A stretch of DNA of 64,000 nucleotides, taken from the NCBI GenBank assembly GCA_963827085.1, contig CAWGZY010000001.1, positions 124,001 to 188,000 of the forward strand. The letters run 5' to 3'. The notes beneath the pieces are model-generated. The model had not been told where the DNA came from, did no database searches, and was given only the letters and a program-made list of their open reading frames with translations. A program made the position numbers and the translations under genes. Below, in pieces: positions 32,677 to 41,637 of this stretch. The stretch's first letter is position 1, and each line of letters begins with the position of its first letter. Source of the stretch: JAGVPT01 sp963827085 (lineage in GTDB: Bacteria > Bacteroidota > Ignavibacteria > UBA10030 > UBA8401).

Positions 32677-33186
32677 GTGAATTTTGAATTTGGAAAGTAC
32701 TATCATCTCTATAATCGTTCAAACAACGAAGAGATCGTTTTTAGAACTGATGAGAACTATATTTACTTCCTTCAAAAATATCGTTCCCATCTTCTAAATT
32801 TGGTCAATACCATCGCGTATTGCTTAATGCCAACGCATTTTCACTTTGTTGTGAGGGTTGCAACAACTGACGAAAATACTCTTCGTAAAACGATTGGACT
32901 GCTACTAAGTCGCTATACGAAAGCAATCAATAAACGATATCATCGACATGGAGGACTTTTTCAACCGCATACGAAAGCAAAGGAAATATTCGGCGACCGG
33001 TATCTGTTGACAGCCATATCGTACATCCATCAAAACCCAGTAAGGGCAAAGAAAGTAGTTAAACTTGAGGACTGACCTTATTCGAGTTACAGCGACATTG
33101 CAGGGATGAGATATGGTACGTTGCCGGACAAGGATTTTTACGGTAGGTATTTCAAATCGGAAGCGGAGTTCAAATGTTTTTCATAA
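32677..33186 (+). pseudogene. RAYT (REP-associated Y1 transposase), nonsense mutant
   Basis: From GTG 32677 the frame encodes a Y1 HUH transposase of the IS200-like RAYT group. The HUH motif HFH is at residues 54-56 in MPTHFHFVVR and the likely nucleophile Tyr116 is in ISYIHQNPV. A TGA at 33073-33075 stops it after residue 132. Past it the frame continues PYSSYSDIAGMRYGTLPDKD to TAA 33186, where the family expects Trp before YSSY, so TGG has become TGA. The catalytic core lies before the stop, so partial activity is conceivable. REPs flank it on both sides. Confidence 0.85.
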
Positions 33187-33207
33187 AAAATGGTCGCAGG
33201 TATTAAG

Positions 33208-33236
33208 ATATAGGACGCCTTCAAGGTGTCCTCTAT
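33208..33236. repeat. REP palindrome, downstream of RAYT
   Basis: ATATAGGACGCCTTCAAGG is followed by TGTCCTCTAT, a variant of the upstream REP with the same GCCTTCAA loop and one mismatch in the stem. It ends two bases before the murA stop codon. Confidence 0.8.
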
Positions 33237-33238
33237 AA

Positions 33239-34501
33239 TTAAAACTCTTCCCCCTTTTCCCTCGTTATATCAGCCCCTAACCCCTGCAGTTTTTTTTCGA
33301 TGGCTTCGTAGCCGCGGTCAAGGTGGTAGACGCGCAGGACTTCTGTCTCGCCGTGCGCTCGTAGACCGGCGAGAATCAATGCCGCCGAGGCGCGTAAATC
33401 CGTCGACATAACCTTTGCACCCGTCAATTTCTTAACGCCGCGTATGACGGCGGCATTTTCATTCAGCTCGATGTCGGCTCCCAAACGAACCAATTCGGGA
33501 ACATGCTTGAAGCGGTCAAAGTAGATTGTATCGGTTACCGTAGATGAACCTTTCGCGATAGCCATCAACGCAATCCATTGAGCCTGCATATCAGTTGGAA
33601 AGCCGGGATAGATGGCCGTCGTAACGTCGACGGGACCGACTTCCTTCGGCGCATGGATTTCAATCGATGTTGCACTGACCTTCACCTGTGCGCCCGCGTC
33701 TTCCAGACGTGCGGTGACTGCCGAAACGTGCTGGGGATTGCATTCTTCGATTTTCACTTTCCCTCCGCATAGAGCGCAGGCGACAAGCATTGTACCGGTT
33801 TCGATTCGGTCCGGGATTGTTTCAATATCCGCAGGGTGCAGGGCATCGATCCCTTCTACCTCGAGTACGTTTGATCCAATCCCGTCGATTTTTGCTCCCA
33901 TTGAAACAAGGAGTTCGGCGAGGTTAGTGATTTCCGGCTCTACGGCTGCATTTTCGATCAGTGTCGTTCCTTTCGCAAGCACCGCTGCCATCAAAATATT
34001 TCCTGTTGCCCCTACGCTTGAAATTTTGAACGAAATTCGCGCGCCCTTCAACCGCCGCGCTTTTGCAATAATATATCCGCGCTCCAGGTCTATTGACGCC
34101 CCTAATTTTTTCAACCCCTCAATGTGGAGATCGACCGGACGCGGTCCCCATGCGCATCCTCCGGGGAGCGAAACTTTTGCATGTCCGTAACGGGACACCA
34201 GCGGGCCGAGCACATAAATGGATGCGCGCATTTTCTTCACGTGTTCATACGGCGCTTCGAATTTGTTGACGCGAAATGTGTTGATGAAGAGCGACCGGCC
34301 GCTTCGTTCGACGGTCACTCCCATTGTTTGAAGCAAGCGGGACATAGTGACAACATCGCGAAGGTCGGGGGTATTGTGCAGTTCGTACTTGCCGCTGGCG
34401 AGGAGCGTCGCCGGCATCAATGCGAGCGATGCATTCTTTGCGCCGCTGATGCGCACCGTTCCTCGCAGTGATTTACCCCCGTGAATAATGAATTTGTCCA
34501 C
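33239..34501 (-). CDS. murA: UDP-GlcNAc enolpyruvyl transferase
   Basis: The first committed enzyme of peptidoglycan synthesis, transferring enolpyruvate from PEP to UDP-N-acetylglucosamine. The catalytic Cys116 lies in LPGGCAWGPRPVDLH, so the enzyme has the fosfomycin-target Cys rather than the Asp variant. The substrate lysine is Lys22 in GAKNA, and the Asp near 305 lies in the YPGFPTDMQAQ block. Length 420 aa is standard. It is transcribed leftward after the YfhO-like gene and ends next to a REP. Confidence 0.97.
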   Translation of the reverse strand: MDKFIIHGGKSLRGTVRISGAKNASLALMPATLLASGKYELHNTPDLRDVVTMSRLLQTMGVTVERSGRSLFINTFRVNKFEAPYEHVKKMRASIYVLGPLVSRYGHAKVSLPGGCAWGPRPVDLHIEGLKKLGASIDLERGYIIAKARRLKGARISFKISSVGATGNILMAAVLAKGTTLIENAAVEPEITNLAELLVSMGAKIDGIGSNVLEVEGIDALHPADIETIPDRIETGTMLVACALCGGKVKIEECNPQHVSAVTARLEDAGAQVKVSATSIEIHAPKEVGPVDVTTAIYPGFPTDMQAQWIALMAIAKGSSTVTDTIYFDRFKHVPELVRLGADIELNENAAVIRGVKKLTGAKVMSTDLRASAALILAGLRAHGETEVLRVYHLDRGYEAIEKKLQGLGADITREKGEEF

Positions 34502-34584
34502 GTCTATCCTCTACGGGAAAATCTTCAATAATGCCTGCCATGAACGGCTGGGTTTGCGTTGCTGCTGCCGCCGTTCCAGCGAGT

Positions 34585-37131
34585 TTACTTCTTCGCCGCA
34601 GGTTCTTCGCGACTGTTGCGCTTCCTCCACCAGAAAAATCCGACAGCCAACATCGCACACCACGAGAGAATGTTTGTGACGAGGCTGATGGTCCGTCCGA
34701 TAAAATATTTTTCAGGATGGAATATGAATTCGACTCGATGCTTTCCCTTCGGAACGACAACCGAACGGAACGCGTAATCCGTTTTAAAGATCTCGGTCTC
34801 CTCTCCATCGATGAAAGCTCTCCATCCTTTCGGGTAATAAATTTCACTGACAAAAAGGAGATTATTGCCCGATGCTTCGACGTCAAATGAAACATTGTGA
34901 ATACCGAAATTGTTGACGGCAACCTTCGCCGTTGTGTCGGGGGGCTCGATGGCAATAGCCGGATTTTTTTCAAAAAAAGCGATGTGGTGCGGGTCGAACG
35001 ACATGTCCCGAATGCGGTACAGGATTCCAAGCCCGGAGTCGACCGCAATAGAATCGACAAACCATGCCCGCTGGCTCCCCGGAGGATACGCAAGGACTTT
35101 TTTGTCCTGTCCTCGGAAAACAACTGGAAGGCCGGGTATATTTTCCTTCGGATCGGCGATGATGTACTTGGTATTCATCAACTCCCACACCGTTGGATTT
35201 CCGATTGTCGCAACATCGACGACATCCTGGTATACACGAATCTTTGCGCCATGGTAGCCGCCGATGCTTTGAAGTCTATAGTATGCTAAGGTATTCGACG
35301 GCTCCCTTAAGTTTTCCGTGTCCAGCACTCGGTACAACGATTTGTCCTGCTGGATTGCCTGCACATAGTCCGGAGTGACAAACTCGGCGGCTTGCTGTGT
35401 TGCATCGTGGAGCTGCATCGGTTTGTAATCGACTCGCCACAAGTCGGCCACCGCCAGTACAATAATTGAGAGGCTCAAAGTTGAAGACTTGATAAAATGT
35501 TTTCTGTATGCGTAGGCAAGCCCGAATATGGCCGCGACAAGGAATGTCCCTATCAAATAATCTGATACCACCGAATCATAGAGAAAATCGAATACCATCG
35601 GACGGACCTGTGCAAGGACGTTCTCCTGCTGTCTGCCGACGAGTTCCGACAGCAATTTGGAAAGGCCGTCGCTGCCGACAAAGCTCCGATACAAGTCCTC
35701 GAACAGTCCCCGTCCGACAAGCCCGATAATAAATAACACACCCGCACCGCCGATGATGTATTTGTATTTTTTTTCTTCCTCGGGTGAGAACTTTTCTTTC
35801 CCTTTGTCGATGATCGATTGGAGGCCGTACCCTGCAAAGATTGGCACGATAAGCTGCAAGAGGATCAGGATCATCGAAGGGATGCGGAACTTGTTGAATT
35901 CCGGGAAATAGTAGTACATCAGATCGTAGACGGGGGAGAAGTTCCTTCCGAACGAAACAAAAAGCGAAAGGCCGGCGACGATAAGCATCGCTTGGACAAA
36001 ACGATCACGGCGGTTGTAATACACCCCCAGCACCGCAAAAATGAGGACGATGAGTCCCATGTACTGCGGTGCATCGGTAAATGTCATCTGTCCCCAGTAC
36101 ATATTCAGGTGCTGTTCCTGATTTCCGGTGAGGGGACCTTTGTACAGTTGGTCTCCAAATCCGTACAACGACGGGATGAAAAATGTCATCGTTTCGCCCG
36201 GGCTGAACGACCAATTAGTAGCATACTCGTAATCGAGCCCCCCCTCGGCTGTCTTGGACTGCGACGGGGTTGCGGATTGAACGATCGGGTTTGTGCCGCG
36301 TATCGAATACGGATTGTATTCGAGCGTTGAAAGATAAATATCCGCGGACATTGCAAAAGAAAATGCTGCTGCCAGCCCAAAGACGATGCCGCTGCGGAGA
36401 ACGTTAAACCATTGCTCCTTTTTGATGACCCGGACAACGAGCAGATAGAGATAGTAGATCCCGATCAGGAGATAAGTATAAAAGAAGAACTGAATGTGAG
36501 AAGCAAGCTGCTGGATGTGGATGGCCACCATCAAGACGATGCCGTGCCACCATTTGAAGTCGTCGATCATTTCTTCTATGAGCATGAGCACAATCGGCAG
36601 CAAACAAATTGACGCGATTTTAGTGTTGTGCCCCACCATGATGAGGATGATCACGTATGTTGAAAAAAGTGTGGCAAGCGATGTGAACAGAGCTGCGAGC
36701 GGGGATTTCTTTTTGTGGATCATGAAAAAATACGTTGAAACGCCGAAGATAAAATAATAGAACATCACCGTCGTGCCTGCCTCGTTCCGAAGAACGAAGG
36801 TAAAGAGGTTGTGCGCCCAATCGACGAAAGTGGAAGTGAGATCGAAGATTCGATTCTGAGCGGAGAGGAGGCTCGCAAGCGAAGGCATTCCGCAAAAAAT
36901 GTACGGCACCCATAAAGGGTAGATACCGTTCTTCTTTGCATCATCCAGATATGGCAAGAAACTCTTGGAGGCTATATTATCGCTGGCAAAAAAGACTTTT
37001 CCGGAAAAGACCACATCATGGAAGAAGAGAACCAGGGCCAGCAGGATGACGCCGACCGCTGCATAATGTTGATACTCTTTTGGAATGAAAGGACGTGTTT
37101 CCGCCCGCGGTTGATTTTTTGGTTTTGCCAT
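34585..37131 (-). CDS. YfhO-family polytopic membrane protein
   Basis: An 848-aa inner-membrane protein with about a dozen hydrophobic spans and a large periplasmic C-terminal domain (residues ~590-810), followed by a last span and a basic tail. The FFHDVVFSGKVFFASDN N-terminal segment and LPLWxPYIFxGMPxLAS-like region, here YPLWVPYIFCGMPSLAS, are typical of YfhO / GT-C-like proteins. These are implicated in lipid-linked sugar transfer to cell-envelope polymers. The downstream C-terminal motif YPKGWRAFIDGEE is also typical. The glycosyltransferase gene lies 27 bases after its start in the opposite sense of reading, i.e. directly upstream in the operon. Confidence 0.85.
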   Translation of the reverse strand: MAKPKNQPRAETRPFIPKEYQHYAAVGVILLALVLFFHDVVFSGKVFFASDNIASKSFLPYLDDAKKNGIYPLWVPYIFCGMPSLASLLSAQNRIFDLTSTFVDWAHNLFTFVLRNEAGTTVMFYYFIFGVSTYFFMIHKKKSPLAALFTSLATLFSTYVIILIMVGHNTKIASICLLPIVLMLIEEMIDDFKWWHGIVLMVAIHIQQLASHIQFFFYTYLLIGIYYLYLLVVRVIKKEQWFNVLRSGIVFGLAAAFSFAMSADIYLSTLEYNPYSIRGTNPIVQSATPSQSKTAEGGLDYEYATNWSFSPGETMTFFIPSLYGFGDQLYKGPLTGNQEQHLNMYWGQMTFTDAPQYMGLIVLIFAVLGVYYNRRDRFVQAMLIVAGLSLFVSFGRNFSPVYDLMYYYFPEFNKFRIPSMILILLQLIVPIFAGYGLQSIIDKGKEKFSPEEEKKYKYIIGGAGVLFIIGLVGRGLFEDLYRSFVGSDGLSKLLSELVGRQQENVLAQVRPMVFDFLYDSVVSDYLIGTFLVAAIFGLAYAYRKHFIKSSTLSLSIIVLAVADLWRVDYKPMQLHDATQQAAEFVTPDYVQAIQQDKSLYRVLDTENLREPSNTLAYYRLQSIGGYHGAKIRVYQDVVDVATIGNPTVWELMNTKYIIADPKENIPGLPVVFRGQDKKVLAYPPGSQRAWFVDSIAVDSGLGILYRIRDMSFDPHHIAFFEKNPAIAIEPPDTTAKVAVNNFGIHNVSFDVEASGNNLLFVSEIYYPKGWRAFIDGEETEIFKTDYAFRSVVVPKGKHRVEFIFHPEKYFIGRTISLVTNILSWCAMLAVGFFWWRKRNSREEPAAKK

Positions 37132-37157
37132 GTGAGGATGAGCGTTGGTGAAGTGGG

Positions 37158-38480
37158 TTACGAGGCCGCGCGTTCAAGCGAATCGTCGAACATCTGCGCC
37201 AACCTTTTTGTAATTTCTTTTCTCTCAAACTGAGCGATCGCTTTCAGGTCTGGAGAAAAACTGGATTTATTATAGAGATAATCATTATAATATTCAAGAA
37301 TGATACGTTCGATAGACGCGACGTCGTCGTTGCGCGCAACACGCCCGGTGCCCGTGGCTCGCAACAACTCCGCTACCGCTCCTTCATGGGCGATGCCGAT
37401 GATCGGCCGCCGTGCGCCAATGTACTCAAAAACCTTTCCGGGGACGATTTCTTCGCCGCCTGCATATTCATCGACAATAAGCAACAGCGCATCGGACTTC
37501 ATGAGATGTTCGATACTCTCGGAATGGGGGAGATAGGGGAGTCTTTCGATACAACCCGCGACGGCAGGTTCGTGAAACATCTCTACGACTTCGGCGCCGA
37601 ACCTGCCGATGAATTTCAGGCAAAGCTTCATCGGGTCGACCTGTTTTGCTATGATGAGGTTTGCTGCCGCCTGCAGGAATGTTTTTGGGTTCCGAACGCC
37701 GTACATCGAGCCGGCATACGTTATCGTAAACTTTTCATTCCGGCGGTATGCAGTCGATGGAAAATCGGCGCTGTCGAATCCGTTCGGTAAATGGGAGACC
37801 TTATCGACAGAAATTGCCGGATATTTTTTATGGAGGTCGAGAAGAATGCCGCGCCAAGCTACTTCGACACGTGTCGCTTCTTGGAAACAGCTCCGTTCAA
37901 AATACTTGTCTATTTTTTTTGGAAGAAACCAGCGGTTCGGGGTTGAGAGAAATCCTGTCCACGGGTCTCTGAATCCGGCTATCCACGGCAGGCCGGTCGC
38001 TCGATGAACATTTCGGGCAATCACCGCGCACGTGTACGGCGGGGAAGAAGAGTAGATTGCATCAATCCGTTCCTGCTTGATAATTCGTTTTGCTTCGCTG
38101 ACCGCGGTGAACAGCCAGCCGATCCGCGCATCGGGGATGAAAAAGGTGGCCCGGATGAACTCAGCGATTGTCTCGGAGAAATTCTTTCGTTCTCCTTTTT
38201 TGGGAATGTTGTTGACGTCGACCGCAGTCCCGGGTTTCTTGCCGGTTATTCTCCTGTAGAAGCTGTACGGTTCAACGATCGGCGTTCTAAAAACCTTTAA
38301 TGAAGGGGGAATTTCTTTCAGCAGCGATTCGTCACGTGCAGGGTAATCGCCATCTTTCACGGTCAATACGATAGGCTCCCACCCAAATTCGGGGAGGTAC
38401 TTCACAAACTTCAGCACCCGTTGAACCCCAGGTCCCCCGGACGGCGGGAAATAGTATGTTATGATGAGAACTTTTTTCAT
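37158..38480 (-). CDS. GT4-like glycosyltransferase
   Basis: A 440-aa GT-B fold glycosyltransferase. The N-terminus, VLIITYYFPPSGGPGVQRVL, contains the glycine-rich acceptor/donor loop. The middle shows IYSSSPPYTCAVIARNVHR and GFRDPWTGF, and the C-terminal donor domain has ITYAGSMYG and EEIVPGKVFEYIGARRPI with the paired acidic residues. It precedes the YfhO-like gene by 26 bases in the same operon, so both probably contribute to an envelope glycan. The acceptor is unknown. AGGA precedes the ATG. Confidence 0.88.
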   Translation of the reverse strand: MKKVLIITYYFPPSGGPGVQRVLKFVKYLPEFGWEPIVLTVKDGDYPARDESLLKEIPPSLKVFRTPIVEPYSFYRRITGKKPGTAVDVNNIPKKGERKNFSETIAEFIRATFFIPDARIGWLFTAVSEAKRIIKQERIDAIYSSSPPYTCAVIARNVHRATGLPWIAGFRDPWTGFLSTPNRWFLPKKIDKYFERSCFQEATRVEVAWRGILLDLHKKYPAISVDKVSHLPNGFDSADFPSTAYRRNEKFTITYAGSMYGVRNPKTFLQAAANLIIAKQVDPMKLCLKFIGRFGAEVVEMFHEPAVAGCIERLPYLPHSESIEHLMKSDALLLIVDEYAGGEEIVPGKVFEYIGARRPIIGIAHEGAVAELLRATGTGRVARNDDVASIERIILEYYNDYLYNKSSFSPDLKAIAQFERKEITKRLAQMFDDSLERAAS

Positions 38481-38698
38481 TCCTGTCCGCGGTATCTGGT
38501 GCCCAAAGTCTGTTGTAAGAACCTCTCTTTACTCTCAAAACGTAAACGGCTGTAATGCCCATGCACCACAGCCGTGAAAAGCAATACATTCTTTGAAAAA
38601 ATACAAAGAATCCAGTCTAAAGGCAACCTGAAGCTGTGCTATCGTAAACTGATCGCTCCTGTAGCAGTAATCGCAAGATTATTTACGGCCCCAATGTT

Positions 38699-40981
38699 TT
38701 ACAATGAAGTTGAAAAGCTTAAGCGGATTACTCGAGGAGTTCCCGGGGTAAAATCTAAATCGGCGACGGGCGCCTGTTCATTTTGCAGCCGCGAAATGGT
38801 ATAAAATTGTGCTTCGTTCCATTCAACGTTAAAAACATTTTCGACGGTCATCATTACTCGATATGTATGAAAATTGTAGGCAATGTTTGCATCGAAGACC
38901 GTATAACCAAGCGCCCTCACGCTGTTGTTGTCGTTTGCCGGCCGGCTGTCGATGCTCCGGTACCTTAAGCTCCCTTCCAGACCCGATGAGTGTCGTGCGG
39001 TAAGCCCGCCGGTGGACGACAATGTGGGTGCAAGCGGGATAAAATTGCTGCCGTTCGGCAAGTCGCGGAATCGTCCGTGCGAAAAATTGACGTCGACGTC
39101 GCTCCAAAGCCAATCCAATAATTGAAGGCGGGTGTCAAAATCTATTCCAACTCTGCGTGTGGGTCCTTGTTCCTCAGTCGTTCCATCATCTCCCGAATAG
39201 ACAAACTCTCGCTGAAGATCCAGTCCCCAAAACGCTATGGAGGCTGTGTACCTTCCGCTTGGCGTATAGCGTGTGCCAACCTCGGCTCCCACGGCGCGTG
39301 GAAGTGTTATGTCGGACCGTTGCGTAAGCACATCCCGCGCATCATTGGAGTGGAATCCGGAACCAAAATTCAGGAAAATATCCGTTGTCGTCGACGGCGA
39401 AATAATGATATTTGCCTTCGGGCTGAGAATGGATTGGTCTACGATCCCGGTGATGCTGCTCGGACTTCCTGCATGAAGAAGGTCGTTGACGTTGAACAAA
39501 AAATTATCGGCTCGAAGACCGAATTGAAATTTGACGAACGAGCTGAGGCGGTAATCTTGCTGCGCATACATTGAGATGTTTGTTTGCTTAATATCCGCGT
39601 CGACGCTGTCCTTGAGGCGCTGCCGTTTCACCGCATGCCAAAGGCCGTTATGGATCCAATCATTACGAAGTGAAAATCCAATCAGAGTGGTTGACGCTGG
39701 ATCGCTAAAGAGTGATGTTGTCGTATATTCAACCCGCCCCCCGGCAAGTGTTCGCCGGTCGTCCTGTTCAATTTCATCGCCGTTGACGGGGTCAACAAGA
39801 AAAAAAGTAAAATCAGAGAAGAGTTGAAAATTATAGCGCGATGCGTATGCTTGTGCGATAAGTGTTGACGACTCCCCCGAACGGGTATAGATAAGATTGA
39901 TATTCTGTCGATACGTATTTCCCCCTTCAGATGGGTCGATAGAACCGAACCGTCCGATGATTCCTTCTTCAACCGCTCGCTCGGGTATCTGTCCCGACGC
40001 ATCCCACGACGAGCTAAACCCGGATGCCCATAATGAGAGCGTCTGGCTGTCGCCGAGATACGTTGTCATTTTGCCGAAAAGATTATAGCGGTCGAAATCC
40101 TGGCTGTGATCGAAATAACTTTTGTTGTGGAAGATTTCTCCCGCAGCATACGCCGTGGTTTGGTCAGCGGCGAGCGGAATTTTTGCCATCCCCGATACTC
40201 TCTCTAATCCGAACGTTCCGGCTTCAGCATCGAGCGAATTGTAATCAATCTCATCGACTGTGGTAAATTGCACCGTTCCTGCCGTTGCGAAATCGCCAAA
40301 CTGTGCGAAGTAAGGACCTTTATAGACATTCATTCCCTCGAGAACTTCCGGCATTATGAAATGAAGGTCGGCGTATCCTTGTCCGTGTCCGTGGCTTACC
40401 ATATTCACCGGCATTCCATCCACGGAAATATTGACGTCTGTGCCGTGGTCTGCGTCGAAACCTCGTAAAAATATTTGTTCTGCTTTTCCGCCCCCTGCAT
40501 GCTGAGCGATGAAAAGCCCGGGCACCATCCTCAGAAGATCTTGCGTTGATTCCTTTGGGCGTAACTCGAAATCCAGAGCGCTGATCATACCGGAAGAAGC
40601 TGCCGAAAGGGGAGCCTGGGCAGTCACGACCACTTGTTGCGTCGATGTCGTTGTTTCGGCCATCTCAAAGATAACTTTTGCCGTTTCTTTTTCCTGAACG
40701 ACAATCTCCTTCACGACCTTGGAATATCCAACAGCGCTCGCTGCAAGTCTACAAGTTCCGGGCGGCACGCGGTTGATGATAAAAGAGCCGTCAATTTTTG
40801 ACGAGGCACCGAGCTTTGTTCCTTCAACAGTGATGTTAACGAAGGGAATGGGTGTACGCGATGATTGATCGACTGTCGAGCCAGAAATCTTTCCGGTGGT
40901 TTGGCCGAACATATCGGCGAGACCTACGAACAGCAGTGCCGTCAATATTTGTGTTCTCGAACGACGGAATATATATGGCAT
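38699..40981 (-). CDS. TonB-dependent receptor, probable nickel/metal uptake
   Basis: A 760-aa outer-membrane receptor. Residues 1-26 are a signal peptide. A carboxypeptidase-regulatory-like domain follows (GKISGSTVDQSSRTPIPFVN), then a plug near 125-240 (STQDLLRMVPGLFIAQHAGG, LRGFDADHGTDVNISVDGMP, VNMVSHGHGQGYADLHF). The rest is a 22-strand barrel ending in the aromatic-type tail VIRLSFSTSL. The His-rich plug segment HGHGQGYADLH occurs in receptors linked to metals. It is preceded after 61 bases by nikR, so nickel is the likely substrate and NikR the likely regulator. The last residues match the barrel-closing signal. Confidence 0.88.
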   Translation of the reverse strand: MPYIFRRSRTQILTALLFVGLADMFGQTTGKISGSTVDQSSRTPIPFVNITVEGTKLGASSKIDGSFIINRVPPGTCRLAASAVGYSKVVKEIVVQEKETAKVIFEMAETTTSTQQVVVTAQAPLSAASSGMISALDFELRPKESTQDLLRMVPGLFIAQHAGGGKAEQIFLRGFDADHGTDVNISVDGMPVNMVSHGHGQGYADLHFIMPEVLEGMNVYKGPYFAQFGDFATAGTVQFTTVDEIDYNSLDAEAGTFGLERVSGMAKIPLAADQTTAYAAGEIFHNKSYFDHSQDFDRYNLFGKMTTYLGDSQTLSLWASGFSSSWDASGQIPERAVEEGIIGRFGSIDPSEGGNTYRQNINLIYTRSGESSTLIAQAYASRYNFQLFSDFTFFLVDPVNGDEIEQDDRRTLAGGRVEYTTTSLFSDPASTTLIGFSLRNDWIHNGLWHAVKRQRLKDSVDADIKQTNISMYAQQDYRLSSFVKFQFGLRADNFLFNVNDLLHAGSPSSITGIVDQSILSPKANIIISPSTTTDIFLNFGSGFHSNDARDVLTQRSDITLPRAVGAEVGTRYTPSGRYTASIAFWGLDLQREFVYSGDDGTTEEQGPTRRVGIDFDTRLQLLDWLWSDVDVNFSHGRFRDLPNGSNFIPLAPTLSSTGGLTARHSSGLEGSLRYRSIDSRPANDNNSVRALGYTVFDANIAYNFHTYRVMMTVENVFNVEWNEAQFYTISRLQNEQAPVADLDFTPGTPRVIRLSFSTSL

Positions 40982-41042
40982 TAAAGAATGGTGATCAGTA
41001 TCAGTTAGTTTCCGATGGTTTCGCTGTACTGCGATTCAATTG

Positions 41043-41453
41043 CTATTTGAGCGCGGAAGTGAGGATAAGTTTGCCGTGTTTTACCCCCTTGAAGCTGAGA
41101 ATCTTGTGTGCGATCTGTTGAAGCTCTAGTGCTTTTCCTTTCATGACCACCGATTCGAGACAGGCATCGTGATCGATGTGAATGTGTGTGGTCGACACGA
41201 TCTGCTTGAAGTGATGATGCTGAAAATCCGTGAGCATTCCCTCAAGCTCACGCTGATGATGATCATAAACGTATGAGATAATTCCAAACGTCGGGGTGTT
41301 GGAATGGTGAACCGCCTCATCGACAAGTTTTTCCCGGACAAGGTCACGAATCGCTTCTGAGCGGTTGGTATATCCCCGGCGGGATATGAGAAGGTCGAAC
41401 TTTTCAAGAAGGCTCTCTTCCATCGAAACGCCGAACCGATTGAGTCTTTTCAT
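41043..41453 (-). CDS. nikR: nickel-responsive regulator NikR
   Basis: A 136-aa ribbon-helix-helix repressor that binds DNA when loaded with Ni2+. The DNA-binding part is KRLNRFGVSMEESLLEKFD. The ACT-like domain carries His79, His90, His92 and Cys98 with the spacing H-x10-H-x-H-x5-C, identical to the nickel ligands (76, 87, 89, 95) of E. coli NikR. The start ATG 41453, after AAAGGTG, is chosen over an upstream in-frame start at 41501. It lies directly upstream of the TonB receptor gene. A 27-base inverted repeat at 41521-41547 is a candidate operator. Confidence 0.93.
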   Translation of the reverse strand: MKRLNRFGVSMEESLLEKFDLLISRRGYTNRSEAIRDLVREKLVDEAVHHSNTPTFGIISYVYDHHQRELEGMLTDFQHHHFKQIVSTTHIHIDHDACLESVVMKGKALELQQIAHKILSFKGVKHGKLILTSALK

Positions 41454-41520
41454 GCGTAGCACCTTTTTTATTAATATAGCACAATTTCGGATAACTTGCA
41501 ATCATCGATATCAAGGAGTG

Positions 41521-41547
41521 ATGTCAGGACTTCTTATAAACTGACAT
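41521..41547 (-). promoter_or_regulatory. possible NikR operator
   Basis: ATGTCAG and CTGACAT form a perfect 7-base inverted repeat with a 13-base AT-rich spacer, 27 bases in all, 68 bases upstream of the nikR start. NikR sites in other bacteria are dyads of about 27-28 bases with different half-site sequences (for example GTATGA). The size and place fit; the half-site does not match the E. coli consensus. Confidence 0.42.
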
Positions 41548-41637
41548 AATTACGGGATAGGCCATCCCCAAATAACCTGGGGCACTGCACCACTTTTCAT
41601 ACTGTAAAACAACGACAATGCGTTGGGTCTTCTACAC

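Noticed and set aside
34473..35123. A 216-codon minus-strand frame
   Set aside because: It is a shadow of the YfhO-like gene, which has clear membrane spans and family motifs in the other frame.
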